A stretch of 64,000 nucleotides of DNA from Bradyrhizobium zhengyangense. Its GTDB lineage: Bacteria; Pseudomonadota; Alphaproteobacteria; Rhizobiales; Xanthobacteraceae. Shown in pieces: positions 35,186 through 43,790 of this stretch. The first letter of the stretch is position 1, and each line of letters begins with the position of its first letter. The notes beneath the pieces are model-generated. The model saw nothing but the letters and a program-made list of their open reading frames with translations. It ran no database searches and was not told the origin of the DNA. Location: the NCBI RefSeq assembly GCF_022012435.1, contig NZ_JAKLUA010000006.1, forward strand, positions 1-64,000. The letters run 5' to 3'. The translations under genes and the position numbers were made by a program.

Positions 35186-36412
35186 ATGAGGAACGGACTT
35201 TTGCATCTGGTCACGGCGACGGCGCTCACCCTTGCGCTCTCGGCCTCTGCGGCCAATGCCCAGAAGAAATATGATCCCGGCGCCAGCGACACCGAAATCA
35301 AGATCGGCCAGACCAATCCGTTCAGCGGACCGGCCTCGGCCTATGCCACGATCGGCAAGACGCAGGCCGCCTATATGAAGATGATAAATGATCAGGGCGG
35401 CGTGAACGGCCGCAAGATCAACCTGATCCAGTACGACGACGCCTATTCGCCGCCGAAGGCGGTCGAGCAGGTGCGCAAGCTCGTCGAGAGCGACGAGGTG
35501 CTGCTCACGTTCCAGCTTCTCGGCACCCCCTCGAACGCGGCGGTGCAGAAATATCTCAACTCCAAGAAGGTGCCACAACTTTTCGCGGCCACCGGCGCCT
35601 CCAAGTTCACCGACCCGAAGAACTTCCCGTGGACGATGGGCTTCAATCCGAACTACTTCGTCGAGGGCCGCATCTACGGCCAATACATCATCAAGAACCA
35701 TCCGAACGCCAAGATCGGCATCCTCTATCAGAACGACGATCTCGGTAAGGACTATCTGAACGGCATCAAGGCCGGCCTCGGCGACAAGGCGGCTGGCATG
35801 ATCGTCGCGGAAACGTCCTACGAGGTTTCCGATCCCACGGTCGATTCGCAGATCCTCAAGATCAAGGACGCCGGTGCCGACCTGTTCTTCAGCGCGACGA
35901 CGCCGAAACAGGCCGCGCAGGCGATCAAGAAGATCGCCGAGCTCGGCTGGCACCCGGTGCAGATCCTCGACATCAACGCCACTTCGGTCGGTGCGGTGAT
36001 GAAGCCCGCAGGGCTCGAGGCGTCCAAGGGGGTGATCAGCGTCAACTACGGCAAGGATCCGCTGGACCCGACCTGGAAGGACGACCCCGGCATGAAGAAG
36101 TATTTCGAGTTCATGGCGAAGTACTATCCCGAAGGCGACAAGGACTCGAGCTTCAACAGCTACGGATACTCAACCTCGCAATTGATGATCTACGTGCTTC
36201 AGAAGTGCGGTGACAACCTGACCCGCGAGAACGTCATGAAGGTTGCCACCAGCCTGAAGGACGTGCAGCTCGACCTCTCGCTGCCGGGCATCGTTGCCAA
36301 CACATCGCCGACCGACTATCGCGTCAACAAGCAGCTTCAGATGATGAAGTTCAACGGCGAGCGTTGGGAGCTGTTTGGCCCGATCCTCGAGGACGCGGGC
36401 CCGGCGGGCTAG
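35186..36412 (+). CDS. Branched-chain-type ABC substrate-binding protein, paralogue 2
   Basis: The second of two tandem binding proteins of 408 residues. The N-terminus MRNGLLHLVTATALTLALSA is a signal peptide ending AANAQKKY. The mature sequence follows paralogue 1 closely, with DPGASDTEIKIGQTNPFSG and the shared C-terminus FNGERWELFGPILEDAGPAG. Most differences lie in the second lobe, where a ligand would be contacted differently. GAGGAAAT precedes the ATG. The leader sequence TTCCT(C/T)CACACTCGC sits 92 bases before the ATG in both genes, indicating duplication with the promoter included. Confidence 0.92.
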   Translation: MRNGLLHLVTATALTLALSASAANAQKKYDPGASDTEIKIGQTNPFSGPASAYATIGKTQAAYMKMINDQGGVNGRKINLIQYDDAYSPPKAVEQVRKLVESDEVLLTFQLLGTPSNAAVQKYLNSKKVPQLFAATGASKFTDPKNFPWTMGFNPNYFVEGRIYGQYIIKNHPNAKIGILYQNDDLGKDYLNGIKAGLGDKAAGMIVAETSYEVSDPTVDSQILKIKDAGADLFFSATTPKQAAQAIKKIAELGWHPVQILDINATSVGAVMKPAGLEASKGVISVNYGKDPLDPTWKDDPGMKKYFEFMAKYYPEGDKDSSFNSYGYSTSQLMIYVLQKCGDNLTRENVMKVATSLKDVQLDLSLPGIVANTSPTDYRVNKQLQMMKFNGERWELFGPILEDAGPAG

Positions 36413-36471
36413 TGATCGAACTTTGGAATGCGATCGGCGGCCCAAGGGCCGCCGATTTTCTTTGCGAGCGT

Positions 36472-36897
36472 CTATTCCGGTATCTCGCCAAAATTCTTCC
36501 CCACCGGCAGCACCGCGTGGCGGATCAGGCGCGAATCCTCCACCGCCGCCTGCCGGTGCTTCACCGCTTCGCGATAGACGGGGTCCCGGATCATCTCGAC
36601 GAAGGCGGCGACGCTCGGGTATTCGGCGATGAAGCAATGGTCCCAGCGTTCGTCCTGCGGGCCGATCAGCATCAGCTCGAACCGGCCTTGCCAGACGATG
36701 CGGCCGCCGAGGCGCTCGAACACCGGGCCGCTCTCGCGGCCATAGGCCGCATAGGCCTCGGCGCCGCTGGCCTTGCGGCCGTCGGGATAGGCGGCTTCTT
36801 TGCGTAAGCGCACCAGATTGAGCATGTGGATCGGGCCGGGGCGGTCGTTGTCCCGGAATTGCGCGAAGATCTCCTTGGTCGGATCGATGTGGCCCAT
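36472..36897 (-). CDS. DUF1330-family small protein
   Basis: A 141-residue cytoplasmic protein of the DUF1330 dimeric alpha/beta-barrel superfamily. GPIHMLNLVRLRKEAAYPDG and EAYAAYGRESGPVFERLGG are in the typical positions, and DHCFIAEYPSVAAFVEMIRDP matches the second half. The fold is ferredoxin-like; no enzyme activity is established for the family. AGAGGAAACG precedes the ATG at 36897. It is convergent with the second binding-protein gene and divergent from the PBP1A gene. Confidence 0.8.
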   Translation of the reverse strand: MGHIDPTKEIFAQFRDNDRPGPIHMLNLVRLRKEAAYPDGRKASGAEAYAAYGRESGPVFERLGGRIVWQGRFELMLIGPQDERWDHCFIAEYPSVAAFVEMIRDPVYREAVKHRQAAVEDSRLIRHAVLPVGKNFGEIPE

Positions 36898-37063
36898 AGC
36901 CGTTTCCTCTTCTTATGCGTTCGATCCTACTGCCCGCGCGCCGGAAGCGGAACTGCGGCGGGCGAATGCCGCACCTCCTAATCACGCGTTAACCTCAGGG
37001 TAACCGGGCCTTAAACAGCGACCGCTAGCGTGCGGCGGGGCGGGGTGACCGGGCGTTTTGCGT

Positions 37064-39280
37064 ATGGGGTCGGCAAAGAAAAAGGGTGGGCGGAAGGAGC
37101 CGTTGTTCGGCTTGCCCGCGGCGCTCGCCGATCTGCGCCTGACGGCGGCGGATCGCATTCCCGGCGGCGGCGACCACAAGCCGAAGAAATCGGCCAGCAA
37201 GCGCAAGGCCGAACCCTCCGACGACGAGCCCCCGCGCGAGCGCAAGGCCCCGGCCAAGAGCAGCGGCGCCAAGCGCCGGTCGCGATCATCCGTCAGCGTC
37301 GGCCTCGGCCGCCTCGTCTATTGGGGCGCCGTACTCAGCCTGTGGGGCGTCATCGCCGTGATCGGCGTCGTGATCTGGGTCGGCGCCCATCTGCCACCGA
37401 TCCAGTCGCTGGAGATTCCAAAACGCCCGCCAACGATCCAGATCGTGGGCATCGACGGCACCCTGCTGGCGCAGCGCGGCGAGATGGCCGGCGCCAACGT
37501 GTCGCTGAAGGATCTGCCGCCGTACTTGCCGAAGGCGTTCATCGCGATCGAGGACCGCCGCTTCTATTCGCATTTCGGCATCGATCCCGTCGGCATCCTG
37601 CGCGCGCTCGTCACCAATGTGCTTCATCACGGCGTGTCGCAGGGCGGCTCGACGCTGACGCAGCAGCTCGCCAAAAACCTGTTCCTGACCCAGGAACGCA
37701 CCATGGCGCGCAAGCTGCAGGAGGCGGAGCTCGCGATCTGGCTGGAGCGCAAGCATTCCAAGAACGAGATCCTGGAGCTCTATCTCAACCGGGTCTATTT
37801 CGGCTCCGGCGCCTACGGCGTCGAGGCCGCCGCGCAAAAGTATTTCGGCAAGCCGGCCAAGAACGTGACGATCGCGGAAGCCGCGATGCTGGCGGGCCTG
37901 GTCAAATCGCCCTCGCGGCTTGCGCCCAACCGCAATCCGGAAGGCGCGGAAGCGCGCGCGCAGGTCGTGCTCGCGGCGATGGCGGATGCCAAGTTCATCA
38001 CCGAAGCCCAGGCGCAGGCCTCGATCGGCCACCCCTCCTACAATGTGAAGCCGGTCGGCGCCGGCACCGTGAACTACGTCGCCGACTGGATCGGCGAGGT
38101 GCTGGATGATCTCGTCGGCCAGATCGACGACAGCATCAAGGTCGAGACCACGATCGATCCGAAGCTCCAGGCGCTGGCGGAAGCCGCCATCATCGACGAG
38201 CTCGCGGCCAAAAGCGTGAAATTCAATGTCAGCCAGGGCGCGCTGGTGGCGATGACGCCTGACGGCGCCGTGCGCGCCATGGTCGGCGGGCGGAACTATT
38301 CCGAGAGCCAGTACAATCGCGCGGTGACCGCAAAACGCCAGCCGGGCTCATCCTTCAAGCCGTTCGTCTATCTGACGGCGATGGAGCAGGGGCTGACGCC
38401 CGACACCATCCGCCAGGACGCGCCGATCGAGGTCAAGGGCTGGAAGCCCGAGAACTACACCCATGAGTACTTCGGCCCGGTGACGCTGACGCAGGCGCTG
38501 GCGATGTCGCTCAACACCGTCGCCATCCGCCTCGGCCTCGAGGTCGGACCGAAGAACGTGGTGCGCACCGCGCACCGGCTCGGCATCTCCTCCAAACTCG
38601 AGCCCAACGCCTCGATCGCGCTTGGCACCTCGGAAGTCTCCGTCGTCGAGCTGGTCGGCGCCTATGCGCCGTTCGCCAATGGCGGTTTCGCGGCCACGCC
38701 GCATGTGGTGACGCGGATCAAGACGCTCGACGGCAAGCTGCTCTACATGCGCCAGCCCGACGAGCACAACCAGGTGGTCGAGCCGCGCTATGTCGGCATG
38801 ATGAACAGCATGATGCGGGAGACGTTGATCTCGGGCACCGCGAAGAAGGCCGATATCCCCGGCTGGCAGGCGGCCGGCAAGACCGGCACCAGCCAGGATT
38901 ATCGCGACGCCTGGTTCATCGGCTACACGTCGAACCTCGTCACCGGCGTCTGGCTCGGCAACGACGACAACTCGCCGACCAAGAAGGCGACCGGCGGCGG
39001 CCTGCCGGTGGAGGTCTGGACCCGCTTCATGCGCGCGGCGCACGAGGGCGTGCAGGTCGCGGCCCTGCCGAACCTGCAAGGCAATTGGGGGCCGTCGAAC
39101 CTGGTGCAGATCTCATCGCAGATATCGCCGCCGACCCAGGCGGCACCCGGAGCTTCACCTGCGCCGGTCAGCAATGGCGGCTATCGCGCCCCGCCGCCGA
39201 CGCGCACCAATGTGCGGCCGGAGCCGGCTGCAGGGCTTGATGGCTGGCTGATGGACCGGCTGTTTGGCGGAAATCGGTAG
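37064..39280 (+). CDS. Class A penicillin-binding protein 1A (transglycosylase/transpeptidase)
   Basis: A 738-residue bifunctional cell-wall synthase. A long basic cytoplasmic N-terminus (about 1-80, rich in Lys, Arg and Pro) precedes one membrane helix (about 83-108). The GT51 transglycosylase shows EDRRFYSHFGIDP with its catalytic Glu, and QGGSTLTQQLAKNLF. The transpeptidase has SSFK (active Ser in QPGSSFKPF), SLN (AMSLNTV) and KTGT (AAGKTGTSQDYRDAW). The C-terminal tail is Pro-rich. The ATG at 37064 is the start; an in-frame TTG two codons earlier is unlikely. It is the PBP1A/PbpC-like type common in Rhizobiales, without the OB-like insert of enterobacterial PBP1A. Confidence 0.93.
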   Translation: MGSAKKKGGRKEPLFGLPAALADLRLTAADRIPGGGDHKPKKSASKRKAEPSDDEPPRERKAPAKSSGAKRRSRSSVSVGLGRLVYWGAVLSLWGVIAVIGVVIWVGAHLPPIQSLEIPKRPPTIQIVGIDGTLLAQRGEMAGANVSLKDLPPYLPKAFIAIEDRRFYSHFGIDPVGILRALVTNVLHHGVSQGGSTLTQQLAKNLFLTQERTMARKLQEAELAIWLERKHSKNEILELYLNRVYFGSGAYGVEAAAQKYFGKPAKNVTIAEAAMLAGLVKSPSRLAPNRNPEGAEARAQVVLAAMADAKFITEAQAQASIGHPSYNVKPVGAGTVNYVADWIGEVLDDLVGQIDDSIKVETTIDPKLQALAEAAIIDELAAKSVKFNVSQGALVAMTPDGAVRAMVGGRNYSESQYNRAVTAKRQPGSSFKPFVYLTAMEQGLTPDTIRQDAPIEVKGWKPENYTHEYFGPVTLTQALAMSLNTVAIRLGLEVGPKNVVRTAHRLGISSKLEPNASIALGTSEVSVVELVGAYAPFANGGFAATPHVVTRIKTLDGKLLYMRQPDEHNQVVEPRYVGMMNSMMRETLISGTAKKADIPGWQAAGKTGTSQDYRDAWFIGYTSNLVTGVWLGNDDNSPTKKATGGGLPVEVWTRFMRAAHEGVQVAALPNLQGNWGPSNLVQISSQISPPTQAAPGASPAPVSNGGYRAPPPTRTNVRPEPAAGLDGWLMDRLFGGNR

Positions 39281-39424
39281 CGACCAAGCAAGATCGCGAA
39301 AACAACCCCATGCACAGTAGACCGCATGTCGCGGCGTGATGTGCGGTGGGAGTGGCGACATCGTTGATATGGCTCGCAGATCAACGACTATGGCGCGAGG
39401 CACGCTATGTTCGCCCCAAACATC

Positions 39425-39533
39425 ACTGGATTCCCCGCGAAGGCGGGGAATCCAGTACGCCGCAGCCTCTCGGTTCAACAATGACCGCCTCTGGAATACT
39501 GGATCGCCCGCCTTCGCGGGCGATGACAGCGTC
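39425..39533. repeat. Composite palindromic repeat, second copy of the 13657 family
   Basis: ACTGGATTCCCCGC (39425-39438) and GCGGGGAATCCAGT (39443-39456) form a perfect 14-bp stem with a 4-base loop. It is followed by GTACGCCGC, CTCTGGAATACTGG and a second hairpin ATCGCCCGC-CTTC-GCGGGCGAT, matching the 13657-13830 element in order and spacing. It fills most of the gap between the convergent PBP1A and metallopeptidase genes. Confidence 0.75.
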
Positions 39534-39553
39534 AGTTGAGGCAACAGCGCGGC

Positions 39554-40309
39554 CTAATCCTCGACCCCGTACCGGTGCAGGTCGTTGCCACAGGTGTCGA
39601 GCCACTTCTTGGCGCGCTCCATGGACGGGCAGATCTTGCCGCAGACGCGCCAGAACCTCGCCGAGTGGTTCATCTCGACGAGATGGGCCACCTCATGCGC
39701 GGCGAGATAGTCCAGCACATAGGGCGGCGCGAGGATCAGGCGCCAGGAGAATGACAGCGAGCCGGCCGAGGTGCAGGAGCCCCAGCGGCTGGACTGATCG
39801 CGGATCGACAGCCGCTTCACCTTGACGCCGAGCTCGGCGGCGTGGATCTCCGCCGAACGCTGCAGATCCTTGCGCGCCTCGCGCTTGAGGAAGTCGTTGA
39901 CGCGGCGATCGACATGCTCGTGGCCACCGGCGACACAGAGAATGCGTTCACCGCTGTCGCGAGTTTCCGCCCACACCGTGCCGCGGCTGCCTGCGCGATG
40001 CACGATGCGATGGGGAACGCCGCGGAGCGGTATCACTGTGCCAGGCTGGAACGGCGCAGCCTTCGGCAGACGACCGAGACGTGCCGCGATCCACGCGCCA
40101 TGACGCTGCGCGAAGTCCTTGGCTTCGGCGAGCGTGCCGCGCGGCGGCATCGTGAGGATGGCTTCACGATCACTCGGATGGATTCGCAGCGTGTAACGAC
40201 GCGCCCGCCGGTGTCTGCGCAGCCGGATCGCAAAGAATTGCGATCCATGGCTGATGACAAGGGTCTTCGGTTCGTGGGGCCGCCGATAAAGGAGTGCGCG
40301 TGTGGCCAT
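39554..40309 (-). CDS. YgjP-like (M48/SprT-type) zinc metallopeptidase
   Basis: A 251-residue DUF45/YgjP-type protein. The zinc motif HEVAHLVEMNHSARFW contains HExxH and the downstream His. The preceding RWGSCTSAGSLSFSWRLILAP is the family hallmark, and an N-terminal sandwich domain (about 20-150) has a basic, Arg-rich opening RLRRHRRARRYTLRIHPSD. The substrate is unknown; the family is often called metal-dependent hydrolase. The ATG at 40309 was chosen because a longer in-frame extension to 40393 has no recognisable fold. It lies downstream of phaZ on the same strand but is separated by 300 bases that hold a structured region. Confidence 0.83.
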   Translation of the reverse strand: MATRALLYRRPHEPKTLVISHGSQFFAIRLRRHRRARRYTLRIHPSDREAILTMPPRGTLAEAKDFAQRHGAWIAARLGRLPKAAPFQPGTVIPLRGVPHRIVHRAGSRGTVWAETRDSGERILCVAGGHEHVDRRVNDFLKREARKDLQRSAEIHAAELGVKVKRLSIRDQSSRWGSCTSAGSLSFSWRLILAPPYVLDYLAAHEVAHLVEMNHSARFWRVCGKICPSMERAKKWLDTCGNDLHRYGVED

Positions 40310-40394
40310 GTCTGTCAGTCCGGGGAGCAGGAGATCGCCCGGATTCTGCCATAACCGCCGCCAGGGAAAGCGCTCGGCGCAAAAACAAATCATT

Positions 40395-40576
40395 TGCCCA
40401 ATATACAGGGGTCTGGCTTCCGGGAGACCCTACAGACTGGGGTTGGAACCCGCTTTTTTCGCCCCCGCTGGACGCATGCGGCACCCCCAAGGGGTGAGGG
40501 GTGACTCACTCCTAGAAGACTACCTAAATACCCCGAATCTGATGGGAACCAGACCCTCCCGGAAGGTCTGGGAGAG
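40395..40576. ncRNA. Candidate structured non-coding RNA or cis-regulatory leader, two competing folds
   Basis: The 300-base gap between phaZ and the metallopeptidase gene has no plausible gene but is dense in complementary segments. Fold 1: GGGTCTGG-C-TTCC (40409-40421) pairs with GGAACCAGACCC (40545-40556), closing a domain of about 125 nt. Fold 2: CTTCCGGGAG (40417-40426) pairs perfectly with CTCCCGGAAG (40556-40565). Local hairpins GGGTCT/AGACCC (40409-40430) and CCAGACC/GGTCTGG (40549-40571) compete with both. CACCCC-CAA-GGGGTG (40482-40496) is a further small stem. It does not look like 6S, SRP RNA, tmRNA or RNase P RNA. The transcribed strand is uncertain. On the minus strand it would be the leader of the metallopeptidase gene. 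Confidence 0.4.
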
Positions 40577-40609
40577 CCCGAAATTTCGACGGGAAAGCCG
40601 AAATTCGGG
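40577..40609 (-). terminator. Hairpin directly after phaZ
   Basis: CCCGAAATTTCG (40577-40588) and CGAAATTCGGG (40599-40609) pair over 11 bp with one bulged base around a 10-base loop. It starts one base beyond the phaZ TAA on the transcribed strand. The U-tract is weak, so it may act as a transcript 3' end that resists decay, or a partly Rho-assisted terminator. Confidence 0.55.
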
Positions 40610-40610
40610 A

Positions 40611-41939
40611 TTATTCGGCTGCAAGCGCCTGCAACGAGCTCGGATTCGCAGCCGAGACCATGAAATCGTGGATACGCGGCACGATTTCCGACTTGAAGCG
40701 CGAGCCATTGAACACGCCGTAATGTCCAACGCCCTTCTGGACGTAATGAACGCGGCGATGATCCGGGATCGAGCTGCACAATGCGTGTGTTGCTTCGGTC
40801 TGGCCGAGACCCGAGATGTCGTCGTTCTCGCCTTCGACCGTCATCAACGCAACGCGCGTCACCTTGGAGGGATCGACGCGCGTTCCACGATGGGTCATCT
40901 CGCCCTTCGGCAGCGAATGTTTCACGAACACGGTGTCGACCGTTTGCAGGTAATACTCGGCCGAGAGGTCCATCACCGCGAGATATTCGTCATAGAACTC
41001 GCGATGCTTGTCGACGAGGTCGCCGTCGCCCTTCACCAGATGGGCGAAGAGCTGCTTGTGGGCGTCCATGTGGCGGTCGAGGTTCATGCTGATGAACCCG
41101 TTGAGCTGGAGAAAGCCCGGATAGACGTCGCGCATCATGCCCGGATGCGGGAATGGCACCTTGGTGATGACGTGGTTGCGGAACCAGTCGATGCCGCGCT
41201 CCTGTGCCAGATTATTCACGGCGGTCGGATTGCGGCGCGTGTCGATCGGACCGCCCATCAGCGTCATCGAAGTCGGCACGAATGGATCGCGCCGCGCTTC
41301 CATGATCGAGACCGCGGCGACGACAGGCACGGAAGGCTGGCACACCGCCATCACATGGGTGTTGCCACCCAGCACATGCAGCATCTCGATGACGTAGTCG
41401 ATGTAATCGTCGAGGTCGAAGCGGCCTTCGCTGAGCGGCACCATGCGCGCGTCGGCCCAATCGGTGATGTAGACCTCATGCGCCGGCAGCAAGGCCTCGA
41501 CCGTGCCGCGCAGCAGCGTCGCGTAGTGGCCGGACATCGGCGCCACGATCAGCACACGCGGCTGCGGGCTGCGCAGCGGGCGCGCGAATTTGCGATCGAA
41601 GTAAAGCAGGCTGCAGAACGGCTTTTCCCAGACCGAGCGGACCTCGACAGGGACGCGGATGCCGTTGACCTCGGTGTCGTTGAGGCCCCATTCCGGCTTG
41701 CCGTAGCGGCGCGTGGTGCGCTCGAACAATTCGCAGGCCGCGGCGACCGACTTGCCGACTTCGGTGCGCGCCCAGGGATTCAGCGGATTCTGAAACAGCA
41801 GCTTGGTCGCATCGGTGACTGCGCGCGCCGGATTGAGAGAGGCGTGGGCCATCTCATACATCCAGTACATCGGCGTGGTCAGGACCGGGCTGCCTTCTGC
41901 CGCCAGCGGCGGCGCGCCGCCAAACTCACCAATAGGCAT
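40611..41939 (-). CDS. phaZ: Intracellular poly(3-hydroxybutyrate) depolymerase
   Basis: A 442-residue i-PhaZ that mobilises PHB granule carbon. The catalytic Cys replaces the usual Ser in the lipase-box-like HVMAVCQPSVP, the hallmark of short-chain-length intracellular depolymerases; TGADARMVPLSEGRF-like text (ITDWADARMVPLSEGRFD) and VHYVQKGVGHYGVFNG, which carries the catalytic His, are also present. There is no signal peptide, in line with a cytosolic, granule-bound enzyme. AGAGGAATT precedes the ATG at 41939; an in-frame TTG two codons upstream is less likely. It stands alone; a hairpin follows its stop. Confidence 0.94.
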   Translation of the reverse strand: MPIGEFGGAPPLAAEGSPVLTTPMYWMYEMAHASLNPARAVTDATKLLFQNPLNPWARTEVGKSVAAACELFERTTRRYGKPEWGLNDTEVNGIRVPVEVRSVWEKPFCSLLYFDRKFARPLRSPQPRVLIVAPMSGHYATLLRGTVEALLPAHEVYITDWADARMVPLSEGRFDLDDYIDYVIEMLHVLGGNTHVMAVCQPSVPVVAAVSIMEARRDPFVPTSMTLMGGPIDTRRNPTAVNNLAQERGIDWFRNHVITKVPFPHPGMMRDVYPGFLQLNGFISMNLDRHMDAHKQLFAHLVKGDGDLVDKHREFYDEYLAVMDLSAEYYLQTVDTVFVKHSLPKGEMTHRGTRVDPSKVTRVALMTVEGENDDISGLGQTEATHALCSSIPDHRRVHYVQKGVGHYGVFNGSRFKSEIVPRIHDFMVSAANPSSLQALAAE

Positions 41940-42060
41940 GATCAAATTCCTCTTCGCATCGCAGCATACTGCCGAATGCGTAATATTGCGTCAATGCATG
42001 GTTCCGTACATCTACGTGGCCAGACCGGCCAAACCAGCCTGAATCCACGATAAAGTGACG

Positions 42061-42879
42061 TTATTCGCCGCCCGAGAGCAGCGAGCCGTGCTTCCGGGCG
42101 CTGCGCAAAAGGGCAAGGAATGCCCCAAATGAAGCCAGCAGAAGCCCAGCGTTGATGGCTAACGCGTCCAGCATCAAATCGGTTCGGAAGGTGTTCTCGA
42201 TCAGGAGCGCGCGCATCCCCTCGAACACGTAAGTCGGCGGCAGCGACCAGGCGATGGCTTGCAGCCAGTGCGGCAAGACACTGACCGGATAATAGACGCA
42301 GGCGAGCGGCATGATCCCGAACATCAAGGTCCAGACGATGCTCTCGGCGCCAAGGCCGTTCCGCAGCACCAGCCCCGACACGAAGATGCCGACCGACCAG
42401 CTGGTGAAGATCAGATTGCAGAAGAAGGCGATCAGCGGCAGGCCAAGGCTGTAGACATTGAAGTGAAAGAACGCGATCGCGAGCAGCGTCATCGGGATCA
42501 CGCCAATCGCGAGCCGGATCAGGCTCATCGCCATCAACGAGAGCAGAAACTCGATCGGCCTCAAGGGGCTCATCATGAGGTTGCCGAGGTTGCGCGCCCA
42601 CATCTCTTCCAGAAAGGAGATGGAGAAACCGAGCTGGCCGCGGAACAGGATGTCCCAGAGAATGACAGCGCCGATCAGCGTGCCGCCGGCGCGCGCAAAG
42701 AAATTGGCGTTCTGGGCGATGTAGAGCTGAAGAAAGCCCCAGGTGATGATCTGGAGCGCCGGCCAGTACAACAGCTCGAGCAGCCGCGGCCAGGACGACA
42801 TCAGCAGATACCAATAGCGCAGGATCATCGCGCCGATGCGTTGCACGGAGATGCCGCGGTGGAGGGCGAGCTCGCTCAT
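42061..42879 (-). CDS. ABC-2-type exporter permease
   Basis: A 272-residue inner-membrane permease with six helices. The ABC-2 signature AMILRYWYLLMSSWPRLLELLYWP and the loop WARNLGNLMMSPLRPIEFLLS match the NodJ/DrrB-type exporters. The ATG at 42879 overlaps the ATPase TGA by four bases (ATGA), so the pair is translated together. The transported substrate (polysaccharide, lipid or drug) is not deducible. The gene runs divergent to regS and stands downstream of the ATPase gene. Confidence 0.88.
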   Translation of the reverse strand: MSELALHRGISVQRIGAMILRYWYLLMSSWPRLLELLYWPALQIITWGFLQLYIAQNANFFARAGGTLIGAVILWDILFRGQLGFSISFLEEMWARNLGNLMMSPLRPIEFLLSLMAMSLIRLAIGVIPMTLLAIAFFHFNVYSLGLPLIAFFCNLIFTSWSVGIFVSGLVLRNGLGAESIVWTLMFGIMPLACVYYPVSVLPHWLQAIAWSLPPTYVFEGMRALLIENTFRTDLMLDALAINAGLLLASFGAFLALLRSARKHGSLLSGGE

Positions 42880-43679
42880 CGCGTCCCCTCCTTCGCACCA
42901 TTCACCCGTCCGCGCGCGACGTCCAAAAACACCTCTTCCAGCGTGCTGCGGTTGTAGCGGGCCATGATGGCATCGGGCGTGTCGTCGTCCTCGACGCGGC
43001 CGCGCTTCATGATGATGACGCGGTCGCAGAGCCGCTCGACCTCGAGCATGTTGTGCGACGCAAGCAGGATGGTGGCGTTGTTGTCCTTCCGATAGCGCTC
43101 CAGATGGCTCCGCACCCAGTCGGCCGTATCAGGGTCGAGCGAGGCGGTCGGCTCGTCCAGCAGCAACAGCTCGGGCTGGTTGATCAGCGCTTTCGCCAGC
43201 GCAACACGGGTCTTCTGCCCGGCCGAGAGCTTGCCGTTGGCGCGGTCGATGAAATCGTTGAGATCGAGGTCGTCAGCCAGCTTTGCGATGCGGTCCGCGA
43301 GATGCCTGACTGCATAGAGCTTGCCGAAAATCGTGAGGTTCTGCCGCACCGTCAGCCGCATCGGCATGTCGACATAGGGGCTTTCGAAATTCATCCGCCC
43401 CAGCACCTCGGCACTCTCCTCCGGCATTCGATGACCGAGCACGCGGACACGGCCGGAGGTCGGCAGCACCAGCCCCATGATCATGGCGATGGTGGTGGTC
43501 TTGCCGGCGCCGTTGCCGCCGAGCAGCCCGGTGATGCTGCCGCGGGGAAGCGAAAAGGAGATGCCGTCGACCGCGCGGGTCTGCTTGTAGACCTTGACGA
43601 GACGATCGACCTCGATGGCCGCGGACGAAATGCCCTCCGCGACAGTCGGCCAGCTTGAAGCCTTGGAGTTCTCAGTCAT
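42876..43679 (-). CDS. ABC exporter ATPase paired with the ABC-2 permease
   Basis: A 267-residue ATPase. Walker A is GGNGAGKTTT, the signature LSAGQKTRVALAKAL, Walker B LLLLDEPTASLDPDT and the switch LLASHNMLEVERL. The sequence is of the DrrA/NodI/CcmA exporter type. I chose the ATG at 43679; an in-frame extension toward 43718 is possible but has no ribosome site or fold. It ends overlapping the permease gene. Its start is 111 bases from the divergent regS, so both promoters lie in that gap. Confidence 0.9.
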   Translation of the reverse strand: MTENSKASSWPTVAEGISSAAIEVDRLVKVYKQTRAVDGISFSLPRGSITGLLGGNGAGKTTTIAMIMGLVLPTSGRVRVLGHRMPEESAEVLGRMNFESPYVDMPMRLTVRQNLTIFGKLYAVRHLADRIAKLADDLDLNDFIDRANGKLSAGQKTRVALAKALINQPELLLLDEPTASLDPDTADWVRSHLERYRKDNNATILLASHNMLEVERLCDRVIIMKRGRVEDDDTPDAIMARYNRSTLEEVFLDVARGRVNGAKEGTR

Positions 43680-43790
43680 GCTGGAGGCGTTCTTCCGCCA
43701 TTGCGCGGTGGAGTGCAAGACTTGTAACTCGTTGGAATCGTGGGCCAGCGTGTTTGTGATAGGACACGCGCACCGCTAGATTGGCCTGTC

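Noticed and set aside
40395..40610. Identification of the structured region as 6S RNA, SRP RNA, tmRNA or RNase P RNA
   Set aside because: The conserved SRP loop, tmRNA tag or ends and RNase P conserved blocks are absent, and the location does not fit the places where these genes usually lie in Rhizobiales. I keep it as an unassigned candidate.
40302..42053. A 583-codon plus-strand frame running through the non-coding gap and the phaZ gene
   Set aside because: It crosses the structured gap and is antisense to a clear PHB depolymerase; composition is Arg/His-rich noise.
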